Positions 1 through 6,926 of a stretch of 8,430 nucleotides of DNA are shown piece by piece; positions within the stretch are counted from its first letter, which is position 1, and every line of letters begins with the position of its first letter. Position numbers and translations under genes: made by a program. A model generated the notes under the pieces. The model searched no databases and was not told where the DNA came from. It saw nothing but the letters and a program-made list of their open reading frames with translations. This DNA is from an uncultured Muribaculaceae bacterium (GTDB taxonomy: Bacteria > Bacteroidota > Bacteroidia > Bacteroidales > Muribaculaceae): assembly GCA_910587355.1 (NCBI GenBank), contig CAJUKF010000072.1, forward strand, positions 1 through 8,430, given 5' to 3'.

Positions 1-50
1 ATACTCGCCCTTTTCTAAAAGGCGACTGCATCAACGTCTCCGCTGAATAG

Positions 51-1385
51 TTACGATTTTTGGGCGAATATATGTTCCAAGCTCCACCCACTTGAGCCCT
101 TGCGCTCTTTTTCAATCGCGTTGTAACGGTCAAAGGGGAAACGGTTGTAAATTCCATCGGCAATATTTTCGCATGTCAACACATTGAATAACAGTAGTAT
201 GTTTTTAATATCGGAACTATTACTTTCCTCATAGTTTAGTTCATCGAGATTTATCTGATTGACATATTCAAGAATCCTGTCACGCAACTTTTTGGTAAAC
301 ATTGATTTGCCATTGGTTTTTGAGTCAGCATACAACTCACGTAACTTGCTCTTGCGAGTGGCAAGCAGATAGCCGACATAGTGATATATGGTCGGAGCAG
401 TGTCGGGGGTAGCATCACAGAACCATGAATTTACACAGGCAAAGGCATGTCGGATACTTTGCCACAACTTCAGAGCCTCATCGGCTTGCTGTTCAGGGTT
501 ATTCCCGACGGAAAGTACATGCTTTTCAAACCACAGATAGGTTGAATAATTCTTTGACTCGTCATTTTCGGCAAGAAGATTGAATATGAGGTCAAGATGC
601 GACTCATAGTCTGACTGAGAGCTGGCGGTCAGGAATTCCCATTTATAAGGTTTCTGCAATTCGATTTCCATGCGGTGCCACTCGTTGCTTATCTCTGACT
701 GACGCAGGGCAAGTTCTTGACCACAATACTTACCCTTGATTTTGCTCAGTATAAGGGCTTTCACAAGCTCAGCATCGGTCAATGCTATCTTTCCTATGTT
801 CAATCGGTTAAATGCATCAATATTGGTTTCGCGGCTCGATGATTCAATGTCATACCATATGACATGGACATTATCAAGTAGCGTTGCTGCATATTTTAAT
901 CTCTGCTTTTTATGTTCCCCAATCCAACTATTCATTTTTCTCCATGCATCACTCATGAAATGGAAATCAGGTCGGCTATGATTCTCCTCGTTCTCATTAA
1001 TCAACTTCATTAAAAAGTCATTGGTTAGAGTTCGGGTTTCAAATTCAAGATTGAACGTATCAAGATTAAGAGCCTTGAGCAAAAGATATAGAGTTGTGAG
1101 GCGCTGTTGCCCGTCAATTACCTCCCAAGCATCCTTATTCTTTGGAGATTGTGAAACCACTATAGGCTGAAGACAATAACGGTCATCGGTTTTGCGACTC
1201 ATATTCATGAAATCAAGGACATCATTCAAGAGGGCATTGATATGAATCTCTGCCTCCCATCGATAACCGCGCTGATAGTCAGGAATAATAAATGTTTCCT
1301 GCTCAATACAATCACGATTATCACCTGAATATAAAGAAGTAAGTTTCGACAATTCAGAAATCGGTATAGTGCATATTTTACTCAT
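51..1385 (-). CDS. DUF262 domain protein (GmrSD/ParB-like NTPase family), cut short inside the DUF1524 motif
   Basis: The 444-residue product carries DUF262 signatures: IPDYQRGYRW at residues 34-43, DGQQRLTTL at 91-99, and FNRLNIGKIALTDAELVKA at 192-210. The DGQQR motif is the family's characteristic ParB-like nucleotide-handling segment. Most relatives carry a C-terminal DUF1524 domain with an HNH-like nuclease fold, as in the GmrSD type IV restriction enzymes that cut modified DNA. Here SLEHIFAQ at 435-442 is the start of that His motif, but a TAA stop follows two codons later. The family is usually 100 or more residues longer, so the nuclease half is missing from this frame. The gene starts 41 bases after higA on the same strand with no visible TAnnTTTG promoter, so it is probably the last gene of the toxin-antitoxin transcript. 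A defence role is inferred from the family. It may now be a pseudogene, or the stop may be a sequencing error. Confidence 0.8.
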   Translation of the reverse strand: MSKICTIPISELSKLTSLYSGDNRDCIEQETFIIPDYQRGYRWEAEIHINALLNDVLDFMNMSRKTDDRYCLQPIVVSQSPKNKDAWEVIDGQQRLTTLYLLLKALNLDTFNLEFETRTLTNDFLMKLINENEENHSRPDFHFMSDAWRKMNSWIGEHKKQRLKYAATLLDNVHVIWYDIESSSRETNIDAFNRLNIGKIALTDAELVKALILSKIKGKYCGQELALRQSEISNEWHRMEIELQKPYKWEFLTASSQSDYESHLDLIFNLLAENDESKNYSTYLWFEKHVLSVGNNPEQQADEALKLWQSIRHAFACVNSWFCDATPDTAPTIYHYVGYLLATRKSKLRELYADSKTNGKSMFTKKLRDRILEYVNQINLDELNYEESNSSDIKNILLLFNVLTCENIADGIYNRFPFDRYNAIEKERKGSSGWSLEHIFAQKS

Positions 1386-1426
1386 TCCAGTAATTTTGTC
1401 AAGTTAATCAATGTTTATGACAGATA

Positions 1427-1831
1427 TTACATTCCAAGCATGGCGGCAGGTGCGATGCCGAGAATAAGGCAGATAGCACGGGCTATTCGCAATGTAGGCT
1501 CGGCACGACCGGAAATGTAGTCGTTTACTCTTGACGGACTCACACCCAGCTCTTTGGCAAGCTGTTTCTGCGTCATTCCTTTCTCCTCTATTGAAAGGCT
1601 GATAAGCTCACCGATGGTCGGTTTTGCAATCGGGTAGTGGAGCTTCTCGTATGCTTCAACCACATCTGAGACAATGGTCAGTTCAATGGCGTTCTTGTCG
1701 CTTGCCGGAGTTTCGTCAGTAACAAGCGGCAATAGTTCCTCAATGCGGTTGAGCGCATACTCATATTGCTGTTTTGAAATATCCATATCGTTATACTTAG
1801 ATGGTTGAACAATCAATTTTATCGTATTCAT
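1427..1831 (-). CDS. higA: HigA-family antitoxin with XRE-type helix-turn-helix
   Basis: This 134-residue protein pairs with the HigB-family toxin just upstream. The C-terminal half holds an XRE/Cro-type helix-turn-helix, roughly residues 84-126, with MTQKQLAKELGVSPSRVNDY at 86-105 as the DNA-contacting part. The N-terminal half is helical and acidic, with ISKQQYEYALNRIEELLPLV at 18-37, and probably binds the toxin. Length and arrangement fit HigA proteins encoded after their toxin. In such modules HigA neutralises HigB and represses the shared promoter. Its assigned start lies 35 bases inside higB in another frame. An alternative ATG at 1784-1786 (Met16) lies 11 bases beyond the higB stop and would remove the overlap; the sequence does not decide between them. 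The protein ends Leu-Gly-Met, followed by TAA. Confidence 0.85.
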   Translation of the reverse strand: MNTIKLIVQPSKYNDMDISKQQYEYALNRIEELLPLVTDETPASDKNAIELTIVSDVVEAYEKLHYPIAKPTIGELISLSIEEKGMTQKQLAKELGVSPSRVNDYISGRAEPTLRIARAICLILGIAPAAMLGM

Positions 1832-2096
1832 TGTGAGTTCCGATGAAACGGATGAAGATTCTGCCTATCGTGAATTTTATCACTACTACCAATCGGTAAT
1901 TATTGCCTCTGATATTGAAGACATAATGCTGATTGCCTACATAGTCGGTAGTCGGAAAATCCTCTCGTATATCCGACAGATTATGCCATTGGGCTTGCTG
2001 GGTGATGTCGTACCACCGTTCCAACGCTATTCTCGAATCTCCGTTGCCGGGCAATTCATAGAACTCTTTGATTTTACTATGTGAGATTATGTGCAT
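1797..2096 (-). CDS. higB: HigB-family toxin (predicted mRNA interferase of a type II toxin-antitoxin system)
   Basis: The 99-residue protein matches the HigB_toxin family in length and motifs: ALERWYDITQQAQWHNLSDI at residues 24-43, VFNIRGNNYRLVVVIKF at 59-75, and FIRFIGTHNEYDKID at 81-95. The Arg in the NNYRL strand and the His-Asn-Glu-Tyr-Asp cluster near the C terminus are the residues usually conserved in this RelE-like fold. Family members cleave mRNA, typically at the ribosome, and halt growth when the antitoxin is lost. The toxin gene precedes the antitoxin gene, the hallmark order of higBA and the reverse of most type II modules. The start codon is only a few bases after the predicted transcription start, so the message may be nearly leaderless. 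Activity is inferred from the family. Confidence 0.88.
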   Translation of the reverse strand: MHIISHSKIKEFYELPGNGDSRIALERWYDITQQAQWHNLSDIREDFPTTDYVGNQHYVFNIRGNNYRLVVVIKFTIGRIFIRFIGTHNEYDKIDCSTI

Positions 2097-2118
2097 AACT
2101 TATCTGCTTGCAAAGTTA
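2096..2118. promoter_or_regulatory. Candidate HigA operator: inverted repeat over the -7 box and higB start
   Basis: A perfect 6-base inverted repeat, TAACTT at 2096-2101 and AAGTTA at 2113-2118, is separated by 11 bases. One arm lies in the -7 box and the other abuts the higB start codon. A dimeric helix-turn-helix antitoxin binding here would block transcription initiation, which is how HigA autoregulation generally works. The geometry is seen in the sequence; the binding is inferred. Confidence 0.5.
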
Positions 2119-2140
2119 CCGACAAATTTTGGTATACAAA
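2111..2140 (-). promoter_or_regulatory. Bacteroidota-type promoter for higB-higA and probably the DUF262 gene
   Basis: On the minus strand a perfect -7 box TAACTTTG (2118-2111) lies 18 bases downstream of a -33 element TTTG (2140-2137). This fits the Bacteroidota consensus TTTG, about 19 bases, TAnnTTTG. Transcription would start near 2104, so the leader before the higB ATG at 2096 would be very short. No second promoter is visible before higA or the DUF262 gene. Confidence 0.65.
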
Positions 2141-2142
2141 AG

Positions 2143-2173
2143 ATTTTGAATATAATAATTTGTTATTCAAAAT
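2143..2173. repeat. 10-base inverted repeat upstream of the higBA promoter
   Basis: ATTTTGAATA (2143-2152) and TATTCAAAAT (2164-2173) are perfect complements around an 11-base AT-rich spacer. The element lies just upstream of the -33 box of the higBA promoter in the divergent intergenic region. It could be a second repressor site or simply a hairpin. No gene ends here, so a terminator role is unlikely. Confidence 0.4.
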
Positions 2174-2213
2174 TATTTTAGCCGAAATAACGCAAAGAAT
2201 TAAGAAGGCTATG

Positions 2214-2293
2214 GTTTAATGATTTAAACATGTTCATTTTGCCGTGCGTTTAACCATATGGAATTATACGGATAAAATGAACTCTTGTTAAAC
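2214..2293. repeat. Cluster of GTTTAAAC-like half-sites and a long imperfect stem-loop before the hydrolase operon
   Basis: Four related half-sites occur within 80 bases: GTTTAA at 2214-2219, TTTAAAC at 2223-2229, GTTTAAC at 2248-2254 and GTTAAAC at 2287-2293. The first two form the inverted repeat GTTTAA-tgat-TTAAAC. Overlapping them, GTTCATTTT (2232-2240) pairs perfectly with AAAATGAAC (2274-2282), and CCGT (2242-2245) pairs with ACGG (2268-2271). This gives a stem of about 13 pairs with a small internal loop and the palindrome CCATATGG (2254-2261) near its tip. The block ends right at the operon promoter, so it is a candidate binding region for a regulator of the three hydrolase genes. Confidence 0.45.
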
Positions 2294-2321
2294 TATTGGA
2301 AAACTTTTTTTCGTATCTTCG
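2294..2321 (+). promoter_or_regulatory. Probable promoter of the hydrolase operon
   Basis: TATCTTCG (2314-2321) matches the Bacteroidota -7 consensus TAnnTTTG with one mismatch and sits 29 bases before the nucleotidase ATG. TATTG (2294-2298) could serve as the -33 element, but its 15-base spacing is shorter than usual, so the promoter is weak or activator-dependent. Confidence 0.45.
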
Positions 2322-2350
2322 CAAAATAAAACTAAAAACTCAGAATACTC

Positions 2351-3901
2351 ATGAAAATGAAATATTGGCTTCCGTCCGTGCTCGTGGCCGCTCTTTTTGC
2401 CGGCGGCTGTGCTGACAAGGCTCACGACGGTGAAAAACTTGTGATACTCCACACCAACGACACCCATTCTCAGATTGTGCCCGGAAATGATAATCTCGGC
2501 GGTGTCATGCGCCGCAAGGCTATCATCGACAGTGTCCGCAACGCCGAAAAGAACGTTCTGCTCGTAGATGCGGGCGATGCCGTCCAGGGAACTCTCTATT
2601 TCTATCTTTACGGCGGAAAAGTAGAGCAGGAGGTAATGAATATTCTTGGTGTGGAAGCCCGTATCCTCGGCAATCATGAGTTCGACAACGGCATCGATTC
2701 GCTCGCTGCTGTGCTGAAATACTCCGATGCCGAGATGCTTTCCGCCAACTACGACCTATCGCAGACTCCGCTCGCCGGACGCTTTAAGCCATACACTATC
2801 AAGGAGTACGGCGGCAAGCGCATCGGTATCATCGGCATCAATCTCGACCCCAACGGCATTATCTCTCCCGATAATTTCAAGGGGCTGGAATATCTGCCCA
2901 TTGTAGCTACGGCAAACCTCACTGCCGAAAAACTGAAAAAAGAAGAGAAGGTCGACGCGGTGATAGCCCTTACCCATATCGGTTATAATCCTGCCGGTCT
3001 GATTGGCGACTCGATGCTCGCAGCCAATTCACGCGACATCGACATAATTATCGGGGGGCATTCGCACGACACCATTGACCCGAAGACCGAAAACGGTGCC
3101 CGTCGCAGCCGTCTCAAGAATCTCGAGGGCAAGGATGTGCTTGTGGTGCAGACCGGCAAATCAGGCCGAAACCTCGGCAAAATCGAAATCAGTCTCGACA
3201 GTCTCGGTCTTGGCGGCACTCCTTCATACGAACTCATTCCCGTCACAGACCGCTACGACGCTTATACCGACTCGAAACTTGCCGATTATCTCGCGAAGTA
3301 CTCCGCAGGTGTCGATTCGCTGATGACTATGTGGATTGGCAATGCGTCGCATGAACTTGAGTCATCCTCTCCCGAACTCCTCAATTACTTCACCGACTTC
3401 ATCTATGATTCCGGCTCTGAAATCGCCCCCGGCATAGACCTCGCCATTGCCAACAAGGGCGGTCTCCGCTCCGGCATACCCGCAGGCAAGTTCTCAAAGG
3501 GTCAGATTATCAACATGCTTCCCTTTGCGAATTATGTCACGGTGGTCGATGTCAAAGGCAAAGACCTCGCCGAAATCTTCGATGTAATGGCAAACACCGC
3601 CGGCAATGGCGTAAGCCGTAATGTAACGGCGGAGTATGATATCGACGATGACGGTGCCGAGGCAGAGAACGTGCGCATCAATGGCAAGCCCATCGACCCC
3701 GACCGCACTTACCGCGTAGCCACCATCGACTACCTCGCCAAAGGCGGCGACTATATGACCGGGCTTACCCGCGGAAAAATTGTAGCCACAAAAAAAGTGC
3801 CGGTCTATGAGGATTTGGTGGAATACATCACAAAAGGTAAAGGAGCCGGCCGTGAACTTGGCGGTGATACTCAGCCCCGCTGGAAGAACGCCGATAAATG
3901 A
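2351..3901 (+). CDS. UshA-like lipoprotein 5'-nucleotidase/UDP-sugar hydrolase-type phosphoesterase
   Basis: This 516-residue protein has a lipoprotein signal ending FAGGC with Cys20 as the lipidated residue, so it is anchored at the outer membrane facing the periplasm or surface. The N-terminal metallophosphoesterase domain (about 30-300) contains all the expected dimetal ligands: Asp37 and His39 in HTNDTH, Asp76 in DAGDAVQG, Asn108-His109 in GNHE, His209 in LTHIG, and His237 and His239 in GGHSH. The C-terminal 5'-nucleotidase domain (about 325-490) has the phosphate- and base-binding segments NKGGLRSGIPAGKFSKGQI (369-387), PFAN (391-394) and YLAKGGDYM (461-469). Family enzymes dephosphorylate nucleoside monophosphates, and some also hydrolyse UDP-sugars or nucleotide diphosphates; the substrate here cannot be read. 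It is the first gene of a three-gene operon and no residue appears to be missing. A second ATG two codons in is equally possible as the start. Confidence 0.92.
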   Translation: MKMKYWLPSVLVAALFAGGCADKAHDGEKLVILHTNDTHSQIVPGNDNLGGVMRRKAIIDSVRNAEKNVLLVDAGDAVQGTLYFYLYGGKVEQEVMNILGVEARILGNHEFDNGIDSLAAVLKYSDAEMLSANYDLSQTPLAGRFKPYTIKEYGGKRIGIIGINLDPNGIISPDNFKGLEYLPIVATANLTAEKLKKEEKVDAVIALTHIGYNPAGLIGDSMLAANSRDIDIIIGGHSHDTIDPKTENGARRSRLKNLEGKDVLVVQTGKSGRNLGKIEISLDSLGLGGTPSYELIPVTDRYDAYTDSKLADYLAKYSAGVDSLMTMWIGNASHELESSSPELLNYFTDFIYDSGSEIAPGIDLAIANKGGLRSGIPAGKFSKGQIINMLPFANYVTVVDVKGKDLAEIFDVMANTAGNGVSRNVTAEYDIDDDGAEAENVRINGKPIDPDRTYRVATIDYLAKGGDYMTGLTRGKIVATKKVPVYEDLVEYITKGKGAGRELGGDTQPRWKNADK

Positions 3902-3910
3902 TTTAACATT

Positions 3911-6901
3911 ATGACAATGCGTTTTCATCACGTTTTAACATTTGCAATTGCCGTTCTTGCACTGTTTGCAGTCCCCGTCTCGGCCACAAACCTTGAAAAA
4001 AACAGGCTTGATGAAGCTTCACGCTGGGCCGATTCCGTCTACAACACGCTCACAGAGCGTCAGAGGGTGGCTCAGTCAGTATTTCCGACTATAAATCCGC
4101 AGGACGGGGCGGCCTCTAAAGCATCGGTACGCCGCATGATAGAGACTCAGGGCTGCGGCGGTCTGCTTTTCTCCAAAGGCACTCTTGAGGAGTACCGTGA
4201 CATAATCGAATATGCTCAGGCCGTAGCAAAAGTTCCTCTCCTTGTCACCTTCGACGGCGAGTGGGGTCTCTCCATGCGCATTGCCGACACTCCACGTTTC
4301 CCCAAAAATATGGCTCTCGGAGCAATCACAGACTACCGTCTCATATACGAATATGGGCGCGAAATGGCCCGTGAGTGCCGTCTGCTCGGAGTGAATGTCA
4401 ATTTCGCTCCTGATGCCGATGTGAACTCCAATCCCTCTAACCCTGTCATCGGCGTACGCTCATTCGGCGAGAACCCTGTGCGCGTGGGCGATGCTGTCGT
4501 GGCCTATTCCCTTGGCCTTGAGGACGGTGGAGTTCAGGCTGTGGCAAAACATTTTCCCGGTCACGGCGACACCGACACAGATTCCCACAAAAGTCTTCCT
4601 GCAGTCAGCCGCTCGCGTACAGGTCTCGATTCTGTTGAGCTTGTACCTTTCCGTAAGTTTATCGATGCGGGATGTTCGGGCGTAATGGTAGGTCATCTCA
4701 GCGTGCCGGCGCTCGACAATAGCGGTGCTCCGGCATCGCTGTCTCGTCCGATTGTAAGCGGAGTATTACGTAATGACCTTAATTTTACTGGTCTGATTTA
4801 TACTGACGCTCTCGGTATGCGCGGTGCCGTAGACCCGAAAGGCCGAAATACATCCGTCGCAGCATATGATGCCGGCAACGACGTGCTGCTCAATCCTCTT
4901 TATCCCGGCAAGGATATCGATGCCATTATGGCGGCTGTAAAGAGCGGGAAAATCAAGAAAGAAGATGTGGAGACGCACTGCAAGCGCATTCTCCGCTATA
5001 AATATCTTGTGAAAGCTTGGGAAAAGCCCTATGGCGGTACCATGGCTCGTCTGCGCGAACTCATCAATTCACCGCAGGCCGAGGCTCTTGTGCAGAAGCT
5101 TGCCAATGCTTCGATAACTCTACTGAAGAATAACGACAATCTCCTGCCGGTCGGCAATCTCACCGGCAAAAAAGCTGCCGTGGTGAATCTTGGCGCACGC
5201 GGCGACAACACCTTCATGAGCACATGCGAATTCTACATGCCCGTAGAGCCCCATTATAGCCTCGGCGAGGGCTTCTCCAAGGCATCGGTTGATAAAATCA
5301 ATGCCAACGACATCATAGTGTTGGCTGTATATGATGATAAGGCCGCCACACAGACCGCTTTCGCTCAGCTCGTTTCTTCGGCCAGGAAACCGGTAGTGGG
5401 AGTATTCATGCTCAGCCCGTATAAAATGGCCAAGTTCGCCAAATCACTGCCGTCGCTTGCCGCTTTAATCATGGCCTATGAGGATATCAATCCGGCCCAG
5501 CGCGCCGCTGCCGAAGCCATTTTCGGCGGTATAGATGTGTCCGGTGTTCTCCCCGTAAATCTCCGAGGTATCGCTGCTTGCGGCTCCGGCATACGCCTTT
5601 CAAAGAGCCGTCTCGGCTTCACATCGCCCGTTGCCGAGAACATGGAACCGTGGCTTACCGACAGTCTCAATACCGTCCTGACAAAGGCTCTCAAAGCCGG
5701 GGCATTCCCGGGTTGTCAGGTGCTGGTGGCACGCAACGGCAATGTGGTGTATGACCGTTCTTTCGGACGTCTGTCGTCCGTTCCGACAAGCGCTAAAGTG
5801 AATGACCTTACTGCCTACGACCTCGCTTCGGTGTCGAAGGCCACAGGAACTTTGTCAGGCATCATGAAAATCTATGACCAGGGCAAACTCAATCTCGATG
5901 TCACTCTTGGACAGCTTATTCCCGAAATCACGGATACAGCCAAACAGGGCATCACAGTTCGTCAGCTTCTGTATCACGAGAGCGGCATGCCGGCCTCAAT
6001 CAATGTATTTGATATTGTGACCGACCCCGATTCATATACCGGCAAGCTTTTCACTTCGCGCAGCGACAAGAATCATACTATCAAACTTTATAACCGTACC
6101 TACGGTAACAACAGCATGCGTCTGCGCACCGATATTATAGGTAAGGAACGTTCCGATAAATTTCCGATTGAGGCAGCCAAAGGCCTCTATGTGGGTAAGA
6201 CAACTTACGACACCATAATGCGACGCATTTACGATATTCCGCTCAGGAGTCGCAATTACCGGTATTCGTGTCTTAATTTCTGCCTGCTCATGGATATCGA
6301 GCAACGTCTTAACAACGGTAAGCCGCACGATGAGTTTGTGCGCGAGGAAATATTCGGTCCCCTTGGCGCATATCGCACCGCTTACCGTCCGGCCACCAAT
6401 ATCGGTGTGGATAATGTCGCGCCTACAGAAAACGACAAATATCTTCGTCGTCAGATACTCCAGGGCTACGTCCATGATGAGACGGCCAATATCTCGGGCG
6501 GAGTGCAGGGCAATGCCGGGCTCTTTGCAAATGCGGGCGATATTGCAAAATACTGTCAGATGCTTATCAATGGCGGTTCTTACGGCGATGCCCGGATTCT
6601 CTCTCCGAAGACAGCCCGGCTTTTTACAACCGACAAAAGCAGGACGTGTCGCCGAGGTCTCGGCTTCGACAAGCCGGATGTCGATAATCCTGATAGCTCC
6701 CCTACTTGTGAGGAGGCTTCTGCTGCCGTCTTCGGACATCTTGGTTTTACCGGCACAGTCTTTTGGGTTGACCCTTCGGAGAATCTGATTTTTATTTTCC
6801 TTACCAACCGAGTGAATCCTACACGCGACACTGCGGTGTTCAATCGTTTGAACATACGTCCGCATCTTTTCAGTATCGTAAATCGCGCTATCAGGAAGTG
6901 A
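3911..6901 (+). CDS. Exported NagZ-type GH3 beta-N-acetylhexosaminidase fused to a beta-lactamase-fold serine hydrolase
   Basis: The 996-residue fusion begins with a cleavable signal peptide (about 1-25, cut after VSA), so it acts in the periplasm. Residues 45-370 are a GH3 catalytic domain with the NagZ signature KHFPGHGDTDTDSH (213-226). Its Asp224/His226 pair is the usual NagZ acid-base dyad, and Asp299 in YTDALGM is the nucleophile. Residues 395-555, starting TLLKNNDNLLPV, resemble the GH3 C-terminal sandwich domain. Residues 585-995 form a class C beta-lactamase/PBP-like domain with SxxK at Ser640-Lys643 (SVSK), a YS-type second motif at Tyr785-Ser786, and HLG at 943-945. The first half would remove terminal GlcNAc from peptidoglycan fragments. 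The second half probably hydrolyses an ester or peptide bond; true beta-lactamase activity is not implied. This fusion recurs in Bacteroidales. The gene starts 9 bases after the nucleotidase. Confidence 0.92.
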   Translation: MTMRFHHVLTFAIAVLALFAVPVSATNLEKNRLDEASRWADSVYNTLTERQRVAQSVFPTINPQDGAASKASVRRMIETQGCGGLLFSKGTLEEYRDIIEYAQAVAKVPLLVTFDGEWGLSMRIADTPRFPKNMALGAITDYRLIYEYGREMARECRLLGVNVNFAPDADVNSNPSNPVIGVRSFGENPVRVGDAVVAYSLGLEDGGVQAVAKHFPGHGDTDTDSHKSLPAVSRSRTGLDSVELVPFRKFIDAGCSGVMVGHLSVPALDNSGAPASLSRPIVSGVLRNDLNFTGLIYTDALGMRGAVDPKGRNTSVAAYDAGNDVLLNPLYPGKDIDAIMAAVKSGKIKKEDVETHCKRILRYKYLVKAWEKPYGGTMARLRELINSPQAEALVQKLANASITLLKNNDNLLPVGNLTGKKAAVVNLGARGDNTFMSTCEFYMPVEPHYSLGEGFSKASVDKINANDIIVLAVYDDKAATQTAFAQLVSSARKPVVGVFMLSPYKMAKFAKSLPSLAALIMAYEDINPAQRAAAEAIFGGIDVSGVLPVNLRGIAACGSGIRLSKSRLGFTSPVAENMEPWLTDSLNTVLTKALKAGAFPGCQVLVARNGNVVYDRSFGRLSSVPTSAKVNDLTAYDLASVSKATGTLSGIMKIYDQGKLNLDVTLGQLIPEITDTAKQGITVRQLLYHESGMPASINVFDIVTDPDSYTGKLFTSRSDKNHTIKLYNRTYGNNSMRLRTDIIGKERSDKFPIEAAKGLYVGKTTYDTIMRRIYDIPLRSRNYRYSCLNFCLLMDIEQRLNNGKPHDEFVREEIFGPLGAYRTAYRPATNIGVDNVAPTENDKYLRRQILQGYVHDETANISGGVQGNAGLFANAGDIAKYCQMLINGGSYGDARILSPKTARLFTTDKSRTCRRGLGFDKPDVDNPDSSPTCEEASAAVFGHLGFTGTVFWVDPSENLIFIFLTNRVNPTRDTAVFNRLNIRPHLFSIVNRAIRK

Positions 6902-6926
6902 GTTTAAATATAGACAACAGACTGCA

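Noticed and set aside
736..981. Plus-strand open frame of 81 codons
   Set aside because: Shadow of the DUF262 gene; no motif and no promoter.
1833..2084. Plus-strand open frame of 83 codons
   Set aside because: Lies entirely within higB on the opposite strand, whose family motifs are clear.
2143..2173. Intrinsic terminator
   Set aside because: The stem is AT-only apart from one G-C pair, has no U-tract of the right polarity, and no gene ends towards it.
2288..2677. Minus-strand open frame of 129 codons
   Set aside because: Antisense to the lipoprotein signal and metal-binding motifs of the nucleotidase; it would begin inside that gene with no promoter.
3494..3931. Minus-strand open frame of 145 codons
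   Set aside because: Antisense to the conserved C-terminal nucleotidase domain and crosses its operon junction; no recognisable protein features.
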